Origin: Desulfuromonadales bacterium
GTDB lineage: Bacteria; Desulfobacterota; Desulfuromonadia; Desulfuromonadales; BM103
DNA: 53,759 nt
Direction of reading: 5' to 3'
NCBI GenBank assembly: GCA_027065695.1
Contig: JAMONP010000008.1
Span: 1 to 53,759 of the forward strand
The position numbers and the translations under genes are program-made. Shown here piece by piece: positions 8,590 through 17,516 of this stretch. The notes beneath the pieces were generated by a model. It searched no databases. It was not told where the DNA came from and saw only the letters and a list, made by a program, of their open reading frames with translations. How positions within the stretch are numbered: position 1 is the stretch's first letter; each line of letters starts with the position of its first letter.

Positions 8590-8606
8590 TGGCACGACCA
8601 ATGCAC
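8590..8606 (+). promoter_or_regulatory. Sigma-54 promoter of the quinol-oxidoreductase operon
   Basis: TGGCACGACCAATGCA has GG at 8591-8592 and GC at 8603-8604 with exactly ten bases between, the -24/-12 architecture. Predicted transcription start is near 8616, about 50 bases before the first gene. Confidence 0.8.
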
Positions 8607-8664
8607 CATTCCACAACGCACGCCGCAAGAATAAAAAGCTGATTTCGAAAAACCTAAGGCTAGC

Positions 8665-9084
8665 ATGGGAATAACGATGATGCAGATGCCAGGATTACTC
8701 ATCGCAGATGAAGACGTGCTGTCCAGAAAACGCATGGCGGATTTGTTCATCGATGCCGGGTACCAGGTGACAGTAACCAACTCAGCAGCAGGAGTTCTTT
8801 ATGGAACTCTCAAGAAGACGGCTCAGGTTGTCTTACTCAGTACCAAGTTCGATGAATTGCTGGCGACCGACTTGATACCGCTTCTAAAACAGTGCAACCG
8901 CAATCTGAGTATCATCCTGGTTGCCAGCGAACTACCCTTGGCACTGATTCGCAAGGCACGTAGCGAGGGCATTTTTTATCATGCATTAAAGCCAACCAAG
9001 TCATGCGATGAAGAAGAATTGCGACAGGCGGTTAGATGTGCTTTCGAAAAGTTGACTCAAAATCCTGCAACTGAGGAGCTGTAA
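8665..9084 (+). CDS. Degenerate (pseudo-)receiver domain protein
   Basis: Single-domain protein of 139 residues with the CheY-like pattern GLLIADEDVLSRKRMADLF at the N-terminus (acidic pair kept) and an ALKPT segment carrying the usual lysine. The strand that should hold the phosphorylated Asp reads VVLLSTKFDELL, with Ser where Asp is expected. It is therefore probably not phosphorylated in the usual way. AAGG six bases before ATG 8665 supports the start. First gene after the sigma-54 promoter, so it may be a regulatory or assembly partner of the complex (inference). Confidence 0.75.
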   Translation: MGITMMQMPGLLIADEDVLSRKRMADLFIDAGYQVTVTNSAAGVLYGTLKKTAQVVLLSTKFDELLATDLIPLLKQCNRNLSIILVASELPLALIRKARSEGIFYHALKPTKSCDEEELRQAVRCAFEKLTQNPATEEL

Positions 9085-9198
9085 TGAATGTCAAAGAGCT
9101 GCTCGACCAGACTGACAAGCATATAGAACCGTTATGGCTGTAGGAGTAGGAACCTAAGGTAGCAGGCTAACTAACTGCATTGCACAAAGGAGAAGGGT

Positions 9199-9369
9199 AT
9201 GTTTAACGAACTACTTGGCAGAATTGGTGAATTTGAAACTGTTTACACCATGGTGGATTACTACACCTACATCAAAACCGTTGAATATCTTATCTGTGTT
9301 GCATTCTTCATTGCCTTCCCGATGTTCTTCAAATACATCAACACGAAGCCAGGGAATCTCAGCAAGTGA
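9199..9369 (+). CDS. Small single-helix membrane protein of the redox complex
   Basis: 56 residues, ATG preceded by AAAGGAGAAGGG. Residues about 25-44 form one hydrophobic helix (VEYLICVAFFIAFPMFFKYI), the N-terminus is polar and aromatic, and the tail is short and basic. It sits 43 bases upstream of the cytochrome gene in the same direction. Small one-helix subunits are common in quinol oxidase and reductase complexes, so a minor structural subunit is likely. No named family recognised. Confidence 0.75.
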   Translation: MFNELLGRIGEFETVYTMVDYYTYIKTVEYLICVAFFIAFPMFFKYINTKPGNLSK

Positions 9370-9411
9370 AAATGCCGTGTGGCATTCATTGACTTTAGAG
9401 GAGAGAGAATC

Positions 9412-9924
9412 ATGAACGCTAAGCAAATCTTAACCACCTTGATGATGGTACTGGCCCTCATAGTGGTGGGAAGTACAGCCATGGCTGCTGATATGCCTGA
9501 GCAGGTGTCGCTTGACACGATGGTTGAACTCTTCGATGCCGTCGAGTTCGATCACGAGATGCATACGGAGTTGGGTGAAGATTGTTCGGTCTGCCATCAC
9601 CACACTACAGGAACCGGCACGACCGATGATCGTTGCATAAGCTGTCATGCCAACAGCGATGAGCTTGCAACAGTAGCTTGTGTCAACTGCCATGTTATTG
9701 ACCCGTTTTCTTCGGAGCAGCTCAGCCAGAAGTCACAGGAAATCTATCGGTTTCATATTGACAAGCCAGGCTTGAAAGCTGCCTATCACTGGAACTGCAT
9801 CGGTTGCCATGAGGAGATGGACGGGCCGACAGGATGCGAAGATTGCCACGCCAGAACGCCGGAAGGAGATGCTTTCTATCACAAGGATGCCACAGGGCAT
9901 GCTGACGAGGGTAGCAATCACTGA
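9412..9924 (+). CDS. Periplasmic five-haem c-type cytochrome
   Basis: Electron carrier on the periplasmic face. Signal peptide about 1-25 (LMMVLALIVVGSTAMAAD). Five CxxCH haem sites: CSVCHHH, CISCH, CVNCH, CIGCH and CEDCH, with extra His residues (for example FDHEMH) as distal ligands, as in cytochrome c3/c7-like proteins. 170 residues, ATG 9412 after GAGGAGAG. Followed by a Fe-S protein and a NrfD-family quinol protein, giving the cytochrome-ferredoxin-quinol subunit order of Cbc/Hyb/Hmc-type complexes, likely passing menaquinol electrons to periplasmic carriers. Confidence 0.9.
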   Translation: MNAKQILTTLMMVLALIVVGSTAMAADMPEQVSLDTMVELFDAVEFDHEMHTELGEDCSVCHHHTTGTGTTDDRCISCHANSDELATVACVNCHVIDPFSSEQLSQKSQEIYRFHIDKPGLKAAYHWNCIGCHEEMDGPTGCEDCHARTPEGDAFYHKDATGHADEGSNH

Positions 9925-10002
9925 GGATAGTTGGTCTTGAAATGACATTTATAAGCATAAAATTTTAAAAATTAAGGGATTTTCAGGATAAGGAGAGATG
10001 TT

Positions 10003-10974
10003 ATGAGTGGAATCAGTCGACGGAAATTTCTTGCTGCGAGTGTAGCAGCAGGGGCCGCCACAACCCTGGCAGGGCCCAAGAAGGCTTTGGCTGTCGGGTC
10101 CTTTTCAGGCTACCCTGATAGCATGGGTGTGCTGGTGGATTTAACTCGTTGTATCGGTTGCCGCAGCTGCGAAGCAGCCTGCAACAAAGAACAGCAGCTG
10201 CCCGATCCCAACCTGCCGTTTGATGATATGTCGGTTTTTGACCAAACCTTCCATCATGGCACGCAGAAGCGGCGCACAGATGAAAGTGCATATACAGTGG
10301 TTAATCGCTACAAGCCAGAGGGACGCGATCCGATCTATCGCAAAGTACAATGTAACCATTGCGCTGAGCCGGCTTGCCTCAGTTCCTGCTTTGTCAACGC
10401 CTACACCAAGACCAAAGAGGGTGCCGTTATTTACAATGGCAGTGTCTGTGTTGGTTGCCGAAACTGCATGATAGCCTGCCCATTCAATGTCCCTGCTTAC
10501 AGTTACTCCAGCGCTTTCGGCCCGGTCATCAAGAAATGCATCTTCTGTTATGACACCAGATTGAAGGATGGCAAGCCGCCGGCCTGTGTTGAGATTTGTC
10601 CACAAGAAGCTCTGACATTCGGCAAGCGCAAAGACCTCCTCAAGATTGGCCACCAGCGCATCCAGACTCACCCGGGTCGCTACATTGATCGTATCTACGG
10701 TGAGAAAGAGCTGGGCGGGACCCATTGGATGTATCTCTCGCCGATCCCGGTCGAAGAGGTCGGATTCGATCCGAGGCCTGGTAATGAACCGATCATCAGC
10801 CACGTCAAGGATTTCCTTGGTGTCGTGCCGATGGTACTGGCTATCTGGCCGGCATTGTTTACCGGTTTCCACCTCCTGGCAAAGAATCAGGAAGGTCATG
10901 ACGACCATGAACATGAAACTGGTCATCAACAGGGCAGTGGGCAAAAACATGACGATGAGGGAGGTCAACAATGA
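10003..10974 (+). CDS. HybA-like Tat-exported 4[4Fe-4S] ferredoxin subunit
   Basis: Electron-transfer subunit, 323 residues. Twin-arginine signal at the start (SRRKFLAASVAAGAA). Four cysteine clusters: CIGCRSCEAAC, CNHCAEPACLSSC, CVGCRNCMIAC with CPFNVPAYSY following, and CIFCYDTRLKDGKPPACVEIC. A C-terminal hydrophobic segment (about 268-290, VVPMVLAIWPALFTGFHLL) probably anchors it, followed by a His/Asp-rich tail. SD AAGGAGAGATG. Stop overlaps the next ATG. Length and the C-terminal anchor fit HybA better than soluble NrfC. Confidence 0.9.
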   Translation: MSGISRRKFLAASVAAGAATTLAGPKKALAVGSFSGYPDSMGVLVDLTRCIGCRSCEAACNKEQQLPDPNLPFDDMSVFDQTFHHGTQKRRTDESAYTVVNRYKPEGRDPIYRKVQCNHCAEPACLSSCFVNAYTKTKEGAVIYNGSVCVGCRNCMIACPFNVPAYSYSSAFGPVIKKCIFCYDTRLKDGKPPACVEICPQEALTFGKRKDLLKIGHQRIQTHPGRYIDRIYGEKELGGTHWMYLSPIPVEEVGFDPRPGNEPIISHVKDFLGVVPMVLAIWPALFTGFHLLAKNQEGHDDHEHETGHQQGSGQKHDDEGGQQ

Positions 10975-12311
10975 AAAGTTTAGTCGAATTGGGAGTGAAA
11001 CCAGTAGACTCCCTCATCAATGAGAAAAATGATAAGAGATGGTCCATAATGGACAAGCTCCTCCTTGGTTTGAGCCCGGGACAATACCTTGGCCAGGCGT
11101 TACGCAATCCGTTTAACTGGATTCTGGGAATCATCTTCGCCATCGGTCTGCCACTGATTGTCTATCGCTTCATTTTCGGACTCGGCGCAGTAACTCATGC
11201 GTCCAATGACTATCCCTGGGGCTTGTTTCTTGGCTTTGGACTCTTCTGTATGGTGCCGCTTTCAGCCTCCGGGTTCATGCTCGGCACTACGGTTGAAATT
11301 TTCGGGCGTCACGATTTTCATCCGATTGAACGACTGGCCCTGCTCAACGGCTTGCTCGGATATTTCTTTGCTGTTATCTACCTGATGATCGACCTTGGTC
11401 AGCCGTGGCGCCTGCCTTACCCGATGTTCTGGTCTTTTGGTCCGGCTGCGGTGCTATTCCTGGTCGCCTGGCATGTCGCTACCTATCTATCGGTGCAGAT
11501 TGCCGAGGTTTCGGTGGCTTTCTTCGAGTGGATGGACTGGCTGGGTGGCAAGCGTTTCATCAGGCGGATCACCATCGGCCTGACCGTATCCGGTATCATT
11601 CTCTCTACTTTGCATCAGGGTGCCCTGGGGGCGCTCTTTAACTACGCCCCTGGCAAGGTCCATCCCCTATGGTATTCGGCTTCTTTTCAGTGGATCCATT
11701 TCTTTGTTTCGGCGATTCCTGCAGGGCTCTGTATGGTGATTGTTGTCAGCACCATCATCAAGAAGACCATGGCCTGGCGTTGCGACGATGGCTTTCTTGA
11801 CAGTCTAGATCGCTGTACCCTCGGACTGGCCAAAGGGGCCAGCATGGGCCTGATCACCTACCTGGTTATTAAGTTTATCGGTGTCGCTCACGATAACGAG
11901 TGGGCTTATCTGGCAACCGGTTGGGGTGCCTGGTTCCTCTTTGAGATGGCCGTTGGTGTACTGCTGCCACTCGTGCTCTTCGCCTATGCCATTCGTCACC
12001 AACTTGCCAGTTTGGCCCGGTGGGGCGCAGTTTTTACAGTTTTCGGCATAGTCCTGAATCGCTTGAATACGGCGCTGATTACTTTCAACTGGAAGCTTTA
12101 TCAGGAAATCCCGCACATTTTTGAATTCATAATTGCGGTGACAGTTTTTGCGATTTACATAACGACCTACCGCTTCATTCTTTACCGTCTGCCGATTCTC
12201 TATTCGTGGAAAGAGCAGCCGCAAGAAGCACTTGCTCCAGAAGCGGTCAAGGCAGCACCGATCAATACGACACCCTCTGCGGCTAACGCCGTTTATCGCA
12301 AGATCGATTAA
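10971..12311 (+). CDS. HybB/NrfD-like integral membrane quinol-interacting subunit
   Basis: 446 residues with about ten hydrophobic helices, matching the HybB/NrfD (polysulfide reductase membrane subunit) family: NDYPWGLFLGFGLF near residue 80, the IERLALLNGLLGYFFAV helix, TLHQGALGALF, and a late GIVLNRLNTALITFNW segment typical of HybB. Start ATG overlaps the upstream stop. With the Fe-S protein and cytochrome it forms a membrane module exchanging electrons between the menaquinone pool and the periplasm; direction cannot be decided from sequence. Confidence 0.9.
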   Translation: MKSLVELGVKPVDSLINEKNDKRWSIMDKLLLGLSPGQYLGQALRNPFNWILGIIFAIGLPLIVYRFIFGLGAVTHASNDYPWGLFLGFGLFCMVPLSASGFMLGTTVEIFGRHDFHPIERLALLNGLLGYFFAVIYLMIDLGQPWRLPYPMFWSFGPAAVLFLVAWHVATYLSVQIAEVSVAFFEWMDWLGGKRFIRRITIGLTVSGIILSTLHQGALGALFNYAPGKVHPLWYSASFQWIHFFVSAIPAGLCMVIVVSTIIKKTMAWRCDDGFLDSLDRCTLGLAKGASMGLITYLVIKFIGVAHDNEWAYLATGWGAWFLFEMAVGVLLPLVLFAYAIRHQLASLARWGAVFTVFGIVLNRLNTALITFNWKLYQEIPHIFEFIIAVTVFAIYITTYRFILYRLPILYSWKEQPQEALAPEAVKAAPINTTPSAANAVYRKID

Positions 12312-12326
12312 GCCTGGGTTAAACGA

Positions 12327-12361
12327 TACCTGTGGGGCTGTATCAAGCAGTCCCACAGGTA
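12327..12361. other. Strong intergenic hairpin without U-tract
   Basis: TACCTGTGGG at 12327-12336 pairs with CCCACAGGTA at 12352-12361, and the stem extends inward by GCTG/CAGT. No run of T follows, so it is not a typical terminator; a role in mRNA processing or reduced read-through into the 12381 gene is possible. Confidence 0.6.
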
Positions 12362-12380
12362 ACATGCAAGGAGATTCGTT

Positions 12381-13229
12381 ATGTTGTTCAGCAGCATAAA
12401 CAGTCGCGCTATTATACCGGTTGCCTTTGCTGTGACCGGATTTGTGATCGCCTGCAGTGTGTTGTTGTACAGTTTTATTAAACAAGACCTTGTTAAAGGA
12501 GAGATTGGGCACGCCGCTGACTTGGCTGATACTGTAATCAGGTCAACCAGTTACGCCATGCTCAAGGATGATCGTGAGACCCTAAGCAATATCATAATGA
12601 GCATTGGTGAGCAGCAGCAGGTCGAACATGTGCGGATCTTCAACAAGAAGGGGTTGATCATGTTTTCCCGTGACAGCCAGGAGCTTAACCAGCTTATCGA
12701 TAAGTCGGCGGCCGGTTGCAATGAATGTCATTCCGGGTCGGAGCCGAAACGCAGCTTGGAAGCCATGGCCCAGGCTCGCCAGTTCACCAATGACTTAGGC
12801 AAAGATGTGCTGGCGATCACTGCACCGATTTATAATGCCCCGGAATGCTCCAATGCTGCCTGTCATTTTCACGCTGCCGGGCAAAGTCTGCTGGGGACTC
12901 TTGATCTCGGAGTTTCCCAAGCTCCCCTCAAGCAGACACTCAGTCAATTACAGAACCGCATGATTGTATTCAGCGGCATGATCCTGATTCTCACGGTTGG
13001 CGTTGTCTGTGCTCTTCTTTATCGGCAAGTTCTTTTGCCGATCAAACATCTTGTCGACTTTACTGAAGGCAAAATGGGTGATAGCCTTACTGATGATTTC
13101 CCCGAGGTCAGCGGTGAAATTGCCCGGCTGGCAACTTCATTTCAGAAGATGAGTAACCGTGTGCGGGAACTTGAGCAACAGTCCCAGCCTGATGAAAACA
13201 AAGCCTCCTCGTCTGATTCTCTGCCCTGA
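12381..13229 (+). CDS. Membrane-anchored periplasmic haem-type sensor with HAMP, no kinase
   Basis: 282 residues. Helix about 11-32, periplasmic domain about 33-190, helix about 193-216 (IVFSGMILILTVGVVCALLY), HAMP-like region to about 265, then a polar tail. The periplasmic domain has C113-x2-C116-H117 and C156-x4-C161-H162-x-H164, two plausible haem c sites (CX4CH is known from cytochrome c3). Layout and motif spacing match the periplasmic half of the 5190 kinase, so the two look like paralogous sensors. No HisKA, MCP or cyclase domain follows HAMP. SD AAGGAG. Lies downstream of the quinol module, so it may be an accessory redox subunit or signalling adaptor. Confidence 0.82.
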   Translation: MLFSSINSRAIIPVAFAVTGFVIACSVLLYSFIKQDLVKGEIGHAADLADTVIRSTSYAMLKDDRETLSNIIMSIGEQQQVEHVRIFNKKGLIMFSRDSQELNQLIDKSAAGCNECHSGSEPKRSLEAMAQARQFTNDLGKDVLAITAPIYNAPECSNAACHFHAAGQSLLGTLDLGVSQAPLKQTLSQLQNRMIVFSGMILILTVGVVCALLYRQVLLPIKHLVDFTEGKMGDSLTDDFPEVSGEIARLATSFQKMSNRVRELEQQSQPDENKASSSDSLP

Positions 13230-13292
13230 GGTTGCTATTTTATTTCTGACTCCGGTTTACCGTTCTGTGCTGGTAGACAGAAGGAGATGACA

Positions 13293-13826
13293 ATGAGCCA
13301 GGCGGGGAGACAACCCGAAGAGCGACAAGCATCGGGACGCGAAGATCTGCGCAAGAGGATCGAAAAACGCATCCGACGTCTTGAAAGAGCCTCCGGTAAC
13401 GGTCTTTGGTCAATGGCTTTGTTCCTGCTGGTCAGCCTTGCTGCTTTCGATGGCTTTTCATTTCTCCCCGACCTCAGTGAAAACACACGCAGGATACTTG
13501 GCACACCGCCACCGACGGGAATGATCAGCCTGGCCCTGGTTGTTTACGCATTCTCGGGCATTATTCGCACCCTTGCCCGCATGAGCCAAAATATTAAACC
13601 CTACCTGGGCCTGATGCATGCTGTCTTTTTTACTGCCTTCTATACGTTCTATCATTTGTCTGGAGTTCTGCCAGACAATTTCTGGGCGGTTTTCTTTGCC
13701 GGGATCAGTGTTATGGGGCTGGAGAATTACTACCTCTGGGCGCACAGCAGCGAGGCCGTTCGTAAAGAACGTGCTTTGCTTGCCAGTATGCAACAGGGGG
13801 AGAAGGAGAGTGGCGGGCCTTCTTAA
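13293..13826 (+). CDS. Four-helix membrane protein of the redox cluster
   Basis: 177 residues from ATG 13293, chosen because AAGGAG at 13281-13286 is six bases upstream (an in-frame ATG at 13287 directly abuts the SD). A basic amphipathic N-terminus (KRIEKRIRRLERA) is followed by about four hydrophobic segments, at roughly 40-55, 77-93, 107-122 and 130-146. No family recognised. Same strand and cluster as the oxidoreductase genes, so possibly an accessory membrane subunit. Confidence 0.7.
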   Translation: MSQAGRQPEERQASGREDLRKRIEKRIRRLERASGNGLWSMALFLLVSLAAFDGFSFLPDLSENTRRILGTPPPTGMISLALVVYAFSGIIRTLARMSQNIKPYLGLMHAVFFTAFYTFYHLSGVLPDNFWAVFFAGISVMGLENYYLWAHSSEAVRKERALLASMQQGEKESGGPS

Positions 13827-13914
13827 CGATAGATTGCCAGCCCACGGGGAATGACAACTCAAGCATAAGTTGTCTCACTGCACCGGTTGCTATTGGTTTA
13901 GTGTGTCAGTTGAA

Positions 13915-14388
13915 CTATTCAAGCAGAATTTCTGAACTCAGGTTGAAGCTGTAGAGTTCAAACGATCCGTTTCTCTCAAGTAGTTTGATATTGAGTAAGG
14001 CTTCGCCATTTTCATACTTCGCATCAACTTCGTATTCAACAATGGTTTGCATGCCAATGACAGTTTTCCCGCCGGTATCAACTTCTTGAAACTCCGGTTC
14101 TTCTATGCTTTTAAGTGCTCCAAGTTTTGCAAACCAGACCATGGTCTGGGCAAACTTATCCTCAGAAATTTCAGCTGAAACCTCCGGAACCATGAGCTCT
14201 CTGATGGCTGCAGGCTCCCATTCTGAGACTATCGGGATGACTTGCTTGATATATGGCACGGCCGTATCGCTATATTCCGAGCCCTGATAATAATTGTAAG
14301 CTATAGAACCAATGACCACGGAAACAATCGTTACAAACCAGAGAATGAGCAATGTGTAGAACTTTCTCAGGGATTTCTTTGATTCCAT
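13915..14388 (-). CDS. Hypothetical membrane-anchored protein
   Basis: 157 residues from ATG 14388; a GTG at 14400 is an alternative. One N-terminal helix (about 12-32, LLILWFVTIVSVVIGSIAY), then an acidic soluble domain (VPYIKQVIPIVSEWEPAAIRE, later VIGMQTIVEYEVDAKYENG) likely outside the membrane. It resembles small envelope proteins with a ketosteroid-isomerase-like fold only in general pattern; no function assigned. Convergent with the 13293 gene. Confidence 0.65.
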   Translation of the reverse strand: MESKKSLRKFYTLLILWFVTIVSVVIGSIAYNYYQGSEYSDTAVPYIKQVIPIVSEWEPAAIRELMVPEVSAEISEDKFAQTMVWFAKLGALKSIEEPEFQEVDTGGKTVIGMQTIVEYEVDAKYENGEALLNIKLLERNGSFELYSFNLSSEILLE

Positions 14389-14445
14389 CTTTCTTTCCAC
14401 GGAGTACCTTTCCTGTTCTTATGGTTAGAGTAATGTTATGGGAGA

Positions 14446-15075
14446 CTATTGATTCGTTGTTAACGCCAAGCGTGCACCGAAACCAAGAAAAACCGTTCCT
14501 GTCACCCAGCGCATGATTTTTTGCACTTTCCCGGACTTTTTGATTCGACGGGAAATCCCACTTGAAAAAAAGATCAGATGAGTATGTACGATACCGGCAA
14601 TCAAAGCATGCATCACGCCCATAGCCCCTATCTGAAGCTCCGGGTTACTGGCTGCAGGGTTCACGAACTGTGGTAGCAGCGCTAACATCAGGAGCGATAT
14701 CTTGGGGTTGAAAATACTGACCAAAGCACCATTGCGAAAGATTCTCCAGGCTGTGGTGCTGGGAGTCTCTGTCACATTGTCTATCGCCGGCCCGCTTCGA
14801 AAGGCTTTCCAAGCCAGGTAGACCAGATAAGCCACACCGAGAAACTTGATCGTATGGAACGCTGCAGATGAATATTGGAGCAGGGCGGCGAGGCCGAGAG
14901 CAACGGCAACGGCGTGACAGAGGATCCCAGTGGAATTGCCCAGGTTGCCGATCATGCCAGCTTTCCTGCCGTGGTGGAGAGTGGTTGCTATGGTGTAAGC
15001 CCAGCTGGGGCCGGGTGATAACGCGATCATCAAACTGACCGTGGCAAATCCCAGGTAGGGGGTGAAGTCGAACAT
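14446..15075 (-). CDS. LysE/RhtB-family exporter
   Basis: 209 residues, about six helices, with the family motifs SPGPSWAYTIATTLHHGRKAG near the N-terminus, GVAYLVYLAWKAFRS, and FRNGALVSIFNPKISLLMLALLPQF in the middle. These proteins export amino acids or related compounds across the inner membrane; substrate unknown. Transcribed divergently from the gnfK-like kinase gene. Confidence 0.9.
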   Translation of the reverse strand: MFDFTPYLGFATVSLMIALSPGPSWAYTIATTLHHGRKAGMIGNLGNSTGILCHAVAVALGLAALLQYSSAAFHTIKFLGVAYLVYLAWKAFRSGPAIDNVTETPSTTAWRIFRNGALVSIFNPKISLLMLALLPQFVNPAASNPELQIGAMGVMHALIAGIVHTHLIFFSSGISRRIKKSGKVQKIMRWVTGTVFLGFGARLALTTNQ

Positions 15076-15178
15076 TTGGTCCTCGATGGTTTGGATTTTG
15101 ATTATTACTTCTTCATGACAACTTAGAAATATACCATTTATTGACCTGTAAACACTAGTTATTTTGAATGAGAATTTT

Positions 15179-15196
15179 TTGGCACTCTCTATGCTT
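15179..15196 (+). promoter_or_regulatory. Sigma-54 promoter of the gnfK-like gene
   Basis: TTGGCACTCTCTATGCTT, GG at 15181-15182 and GC at 15193-15194 with ten bases between. Transcription start predicted near 15206, about 70 bases before ATG 15278. In Geobacter the antitermination kinase/regulator pair is itself activated by the master system, consistent with this site. Confidence 0.8.
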
Positions 15197-15277
15197 ATAA
15201 AAATTGTGCATGTTCAAATTTATTCGTTCTATTGATGCTGCAATTTGATTTCATTTTTATATGGAGAGGCCCCTGTC

Positions 15278-16849
15278 ATGTCCGACCAAAGCCAGAAACT
15301 GTTCAGAGCATTAATTGATGTCGGCAAAGAGTTGGCGGCTATTACCGAACTGGATCATCTGCTGCCGCGAATCCTCGAAATTTCCCGAGAAGTTTTTCAT
15401 TTCGAAAACGCGATTATCCGGTTACTCAGCGATGATGGCAAAATTCTGCAATCAGTCGCCTCTTTTGGATACAGCAAGGAGGTTGTTGAGAACCCGATTC
15501 TGCTGGGGCAGGGCATCATGGGTAAAGCCGCGAAATTCGGCAAGCCCTATCTGATTCAGAACCTGAGTCAGGCTGATGGCTATATCCCCGGCATTGAAAA
15601 GGCTTGTTCGGAATTGGCGGTGCCGTTGATTGCGCGGAACAGGGTCATTGGTGTTTTTAATGTTGAGAGTCAACGACCGGAAGCTTTTTCCACAACTGAC
15701 AGCGATGCTCTTTCGATCCTTGCCGGGCAGGCAGCGGTAGCAATCGACAATGCACATTTGTACAGAGATCTTTGTCGCGTCTCCCGGGAGAAAGAAAAAC
15801 TCAACCACCTTAACGAAAAGATTTTATCAAGTGTAGGTATCGGCCTTTATACAATCGACCGGCAAATGCAGATAACCTCATGGAATAACAGCATGGTGAA
15901 AATGAGCGGTATTGAGGCGGAAAAAGCGATAGGAAGCCCTCTGTTGAAGTTGTTCCCCAGTCTGGAAAAAGAAAAAATTGCCGACCGCCTGCGTCGTGTA
16001 TTGAGTAGCGGCCGTCCGGAAAATTTACGTTTGCTGCACCGCGGCTTGTCAGGAGAGAACCGCCTGCAAAAACGATGTCTCGCACCTTTAAAGGAAAAAG
16101 GTAAGACGATTGGCGTTGTTGTCGTTGTTGAAGATATTACGGAATTTGAACAACTCCTGGCCCAGACTATCCAGTCGGAAAAACTGGCTGAAGTCGGCAG
16201 GATGAGCACCGGTATCGCCCATGAAATTAACAACCCGCTGGCTGTTATCAGTTATGCCTGTCAATTGCTTTTGGAAGAAGAAGGCTACAACACAGACCAA
16301 ATGGAATTGTTGCAGCGAATCGGCAATGAGGTCGAGCGATTGAAAAACCTCACCTCTGAACTGCTCTCATATTCCGGCAGTCAGGAAGGAAGGCGAAAGC
16401 CGACGGACCTTAATAAAACACTCCTGGATGTTGTCGCTTTACTGCGTTATGAATTAAACAAAGAACAGATCCAGTTGGTTGAGGATTTCGGTGACCTGCC
16501 AATGGTGGACGTAAATAACAGTAAATTTAAACAGATTTTTATCAACCTGGTTTTGAATGCTGTTCAGGCCATGGAGTCAGGAGGTCGTTTGCGCATATCG
16601 ACGGGTTGCCTTCCGGATAACGGGATTTTTGTTCGCTTCTGCGACAATGGACCCGGTGTTTCTAATGCGTTGAAAGATAAAATATTCGAACCGTTTTTCA
16701 CTGCAAGAAAAGATGGTAGTGGCACCGGTCTCGGCCTTTATCTATGTCGTAAGATTATTGCGGAATATAAAGGGAGATTGACGGTATCCGATGCTCCTGC
16801 CGGAGGGAGTTGTTTTGAATTAAACCTGCCGACAAACATCATCGCATAG
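15278..16849 (+). CDS. gnfK: Cytosolic GAF-PAS histidine kinase, GnfK-like
   Basis: 523 residues. Start at ATG 15278 after GGAGAGG; no membrane segments. GAF about 15-165 (VIGVFNVESQRPEAFS), PAS about 185-295 (GIGLYTIDRQMQITSWNNS), HisKA about 305-370 (VGRMSTGIAHEINNPLAVISY), HATPase about 410-520 (FINLVLNAVQAME, GTGLGLYLCRKII). Sits next to glnB-amtB and close to the ANTAR regulator at 19162, matching the Geobacter sulfurreducens GnfK/GnfR pair that controls a subset of nitrogen-fixation genes by antitermination. Signal unknown; GAF might sense nitrogen or energy status directly or through PII (inference). Confidence 0.82.
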   Translation: MSDQSQKLFRALIDVGKELAAITELDHLLPRILEISREVFHFENAIIRLLSDDGKILQSVASFGYSKEVVENPILLGQGIMGKAAKFGKPYLIQNLSQADGYIPGIEKACSELAVPLIARNRVIGVFNVESQRPEAFSTTDSDALSILAGQAAVAIDNAHLYRDLCRVSREKEKLNHLNEKILSSVGIGLYTIDRQMQITSWNNSMVKMSGIEAEKAIGSPLLKLFPSLEKEKIADRLRRVLSSGRPENLRLLHRGLSGENRLQKRCLAPLKEKGKTIGVVVVVEDITEFEQLLAQTIQSEKLAEVGRMSTGIAHEINNPLAVISYACQLLLEEEGYNTDQMELLQRIGNEVERLKNLTSELLSYSGSQEGRRKPTDLNKTLLDVVALLRYELNKEQIQLVEDFGDLPMVDVNNSKFKQIFINLVLNAVQAMESGGRLRISTGCLPDNGIFVRFCDNGPGVSNALKDKIFEPFFTARKDGSGTGLGLYLCRKIIAEYKGRLTVSDAPAGGSCFELNLPTNIIA

Positions 16850-16958
16850 CAAAACCACCTGCACACTTTTTACCCACTGGCGGCCATTTTTGTCTAAATA
16901 AAAGACAATATGTTAAGAAAAAAAGCAGTTATAATGGCGCTCAGTCGTTTTTTTATCC

Positions 16959-16975
16959 TTGGCATGAAGACTGCA
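16959..16975 (+). promoter_or_regulatory. Sigma-54 promoter of glnB-amtB
   Basis: TTGGCATGAAGACTGCA, GG at 16961-16962 and GC at 16973-16974, spacing ten. Transcription start near 16986, giving a leader of about 155 bases. Confidence 0.8.
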
Positions 16976-17020
16976 ATATCCTTGAATTGTCACAACAAAA
17001 CGCTCTTTATTGAGCTTTGA

Positions 17021-17481
<461 letters not shown>

Positions 17482-17516
17482 ACTAATTGAAAGTTGATAA
17501 AGATAAGGAGAAAAAC

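Noticed and set aside
9084-9143. 19-codon frame MNVKELLDQTDKHIEPLWL after the pseudo-receiver
   Set aside because: Very short, overlaps the upstream stop, no domain; could be a leader peptide or gene remnant but cannot be supported.
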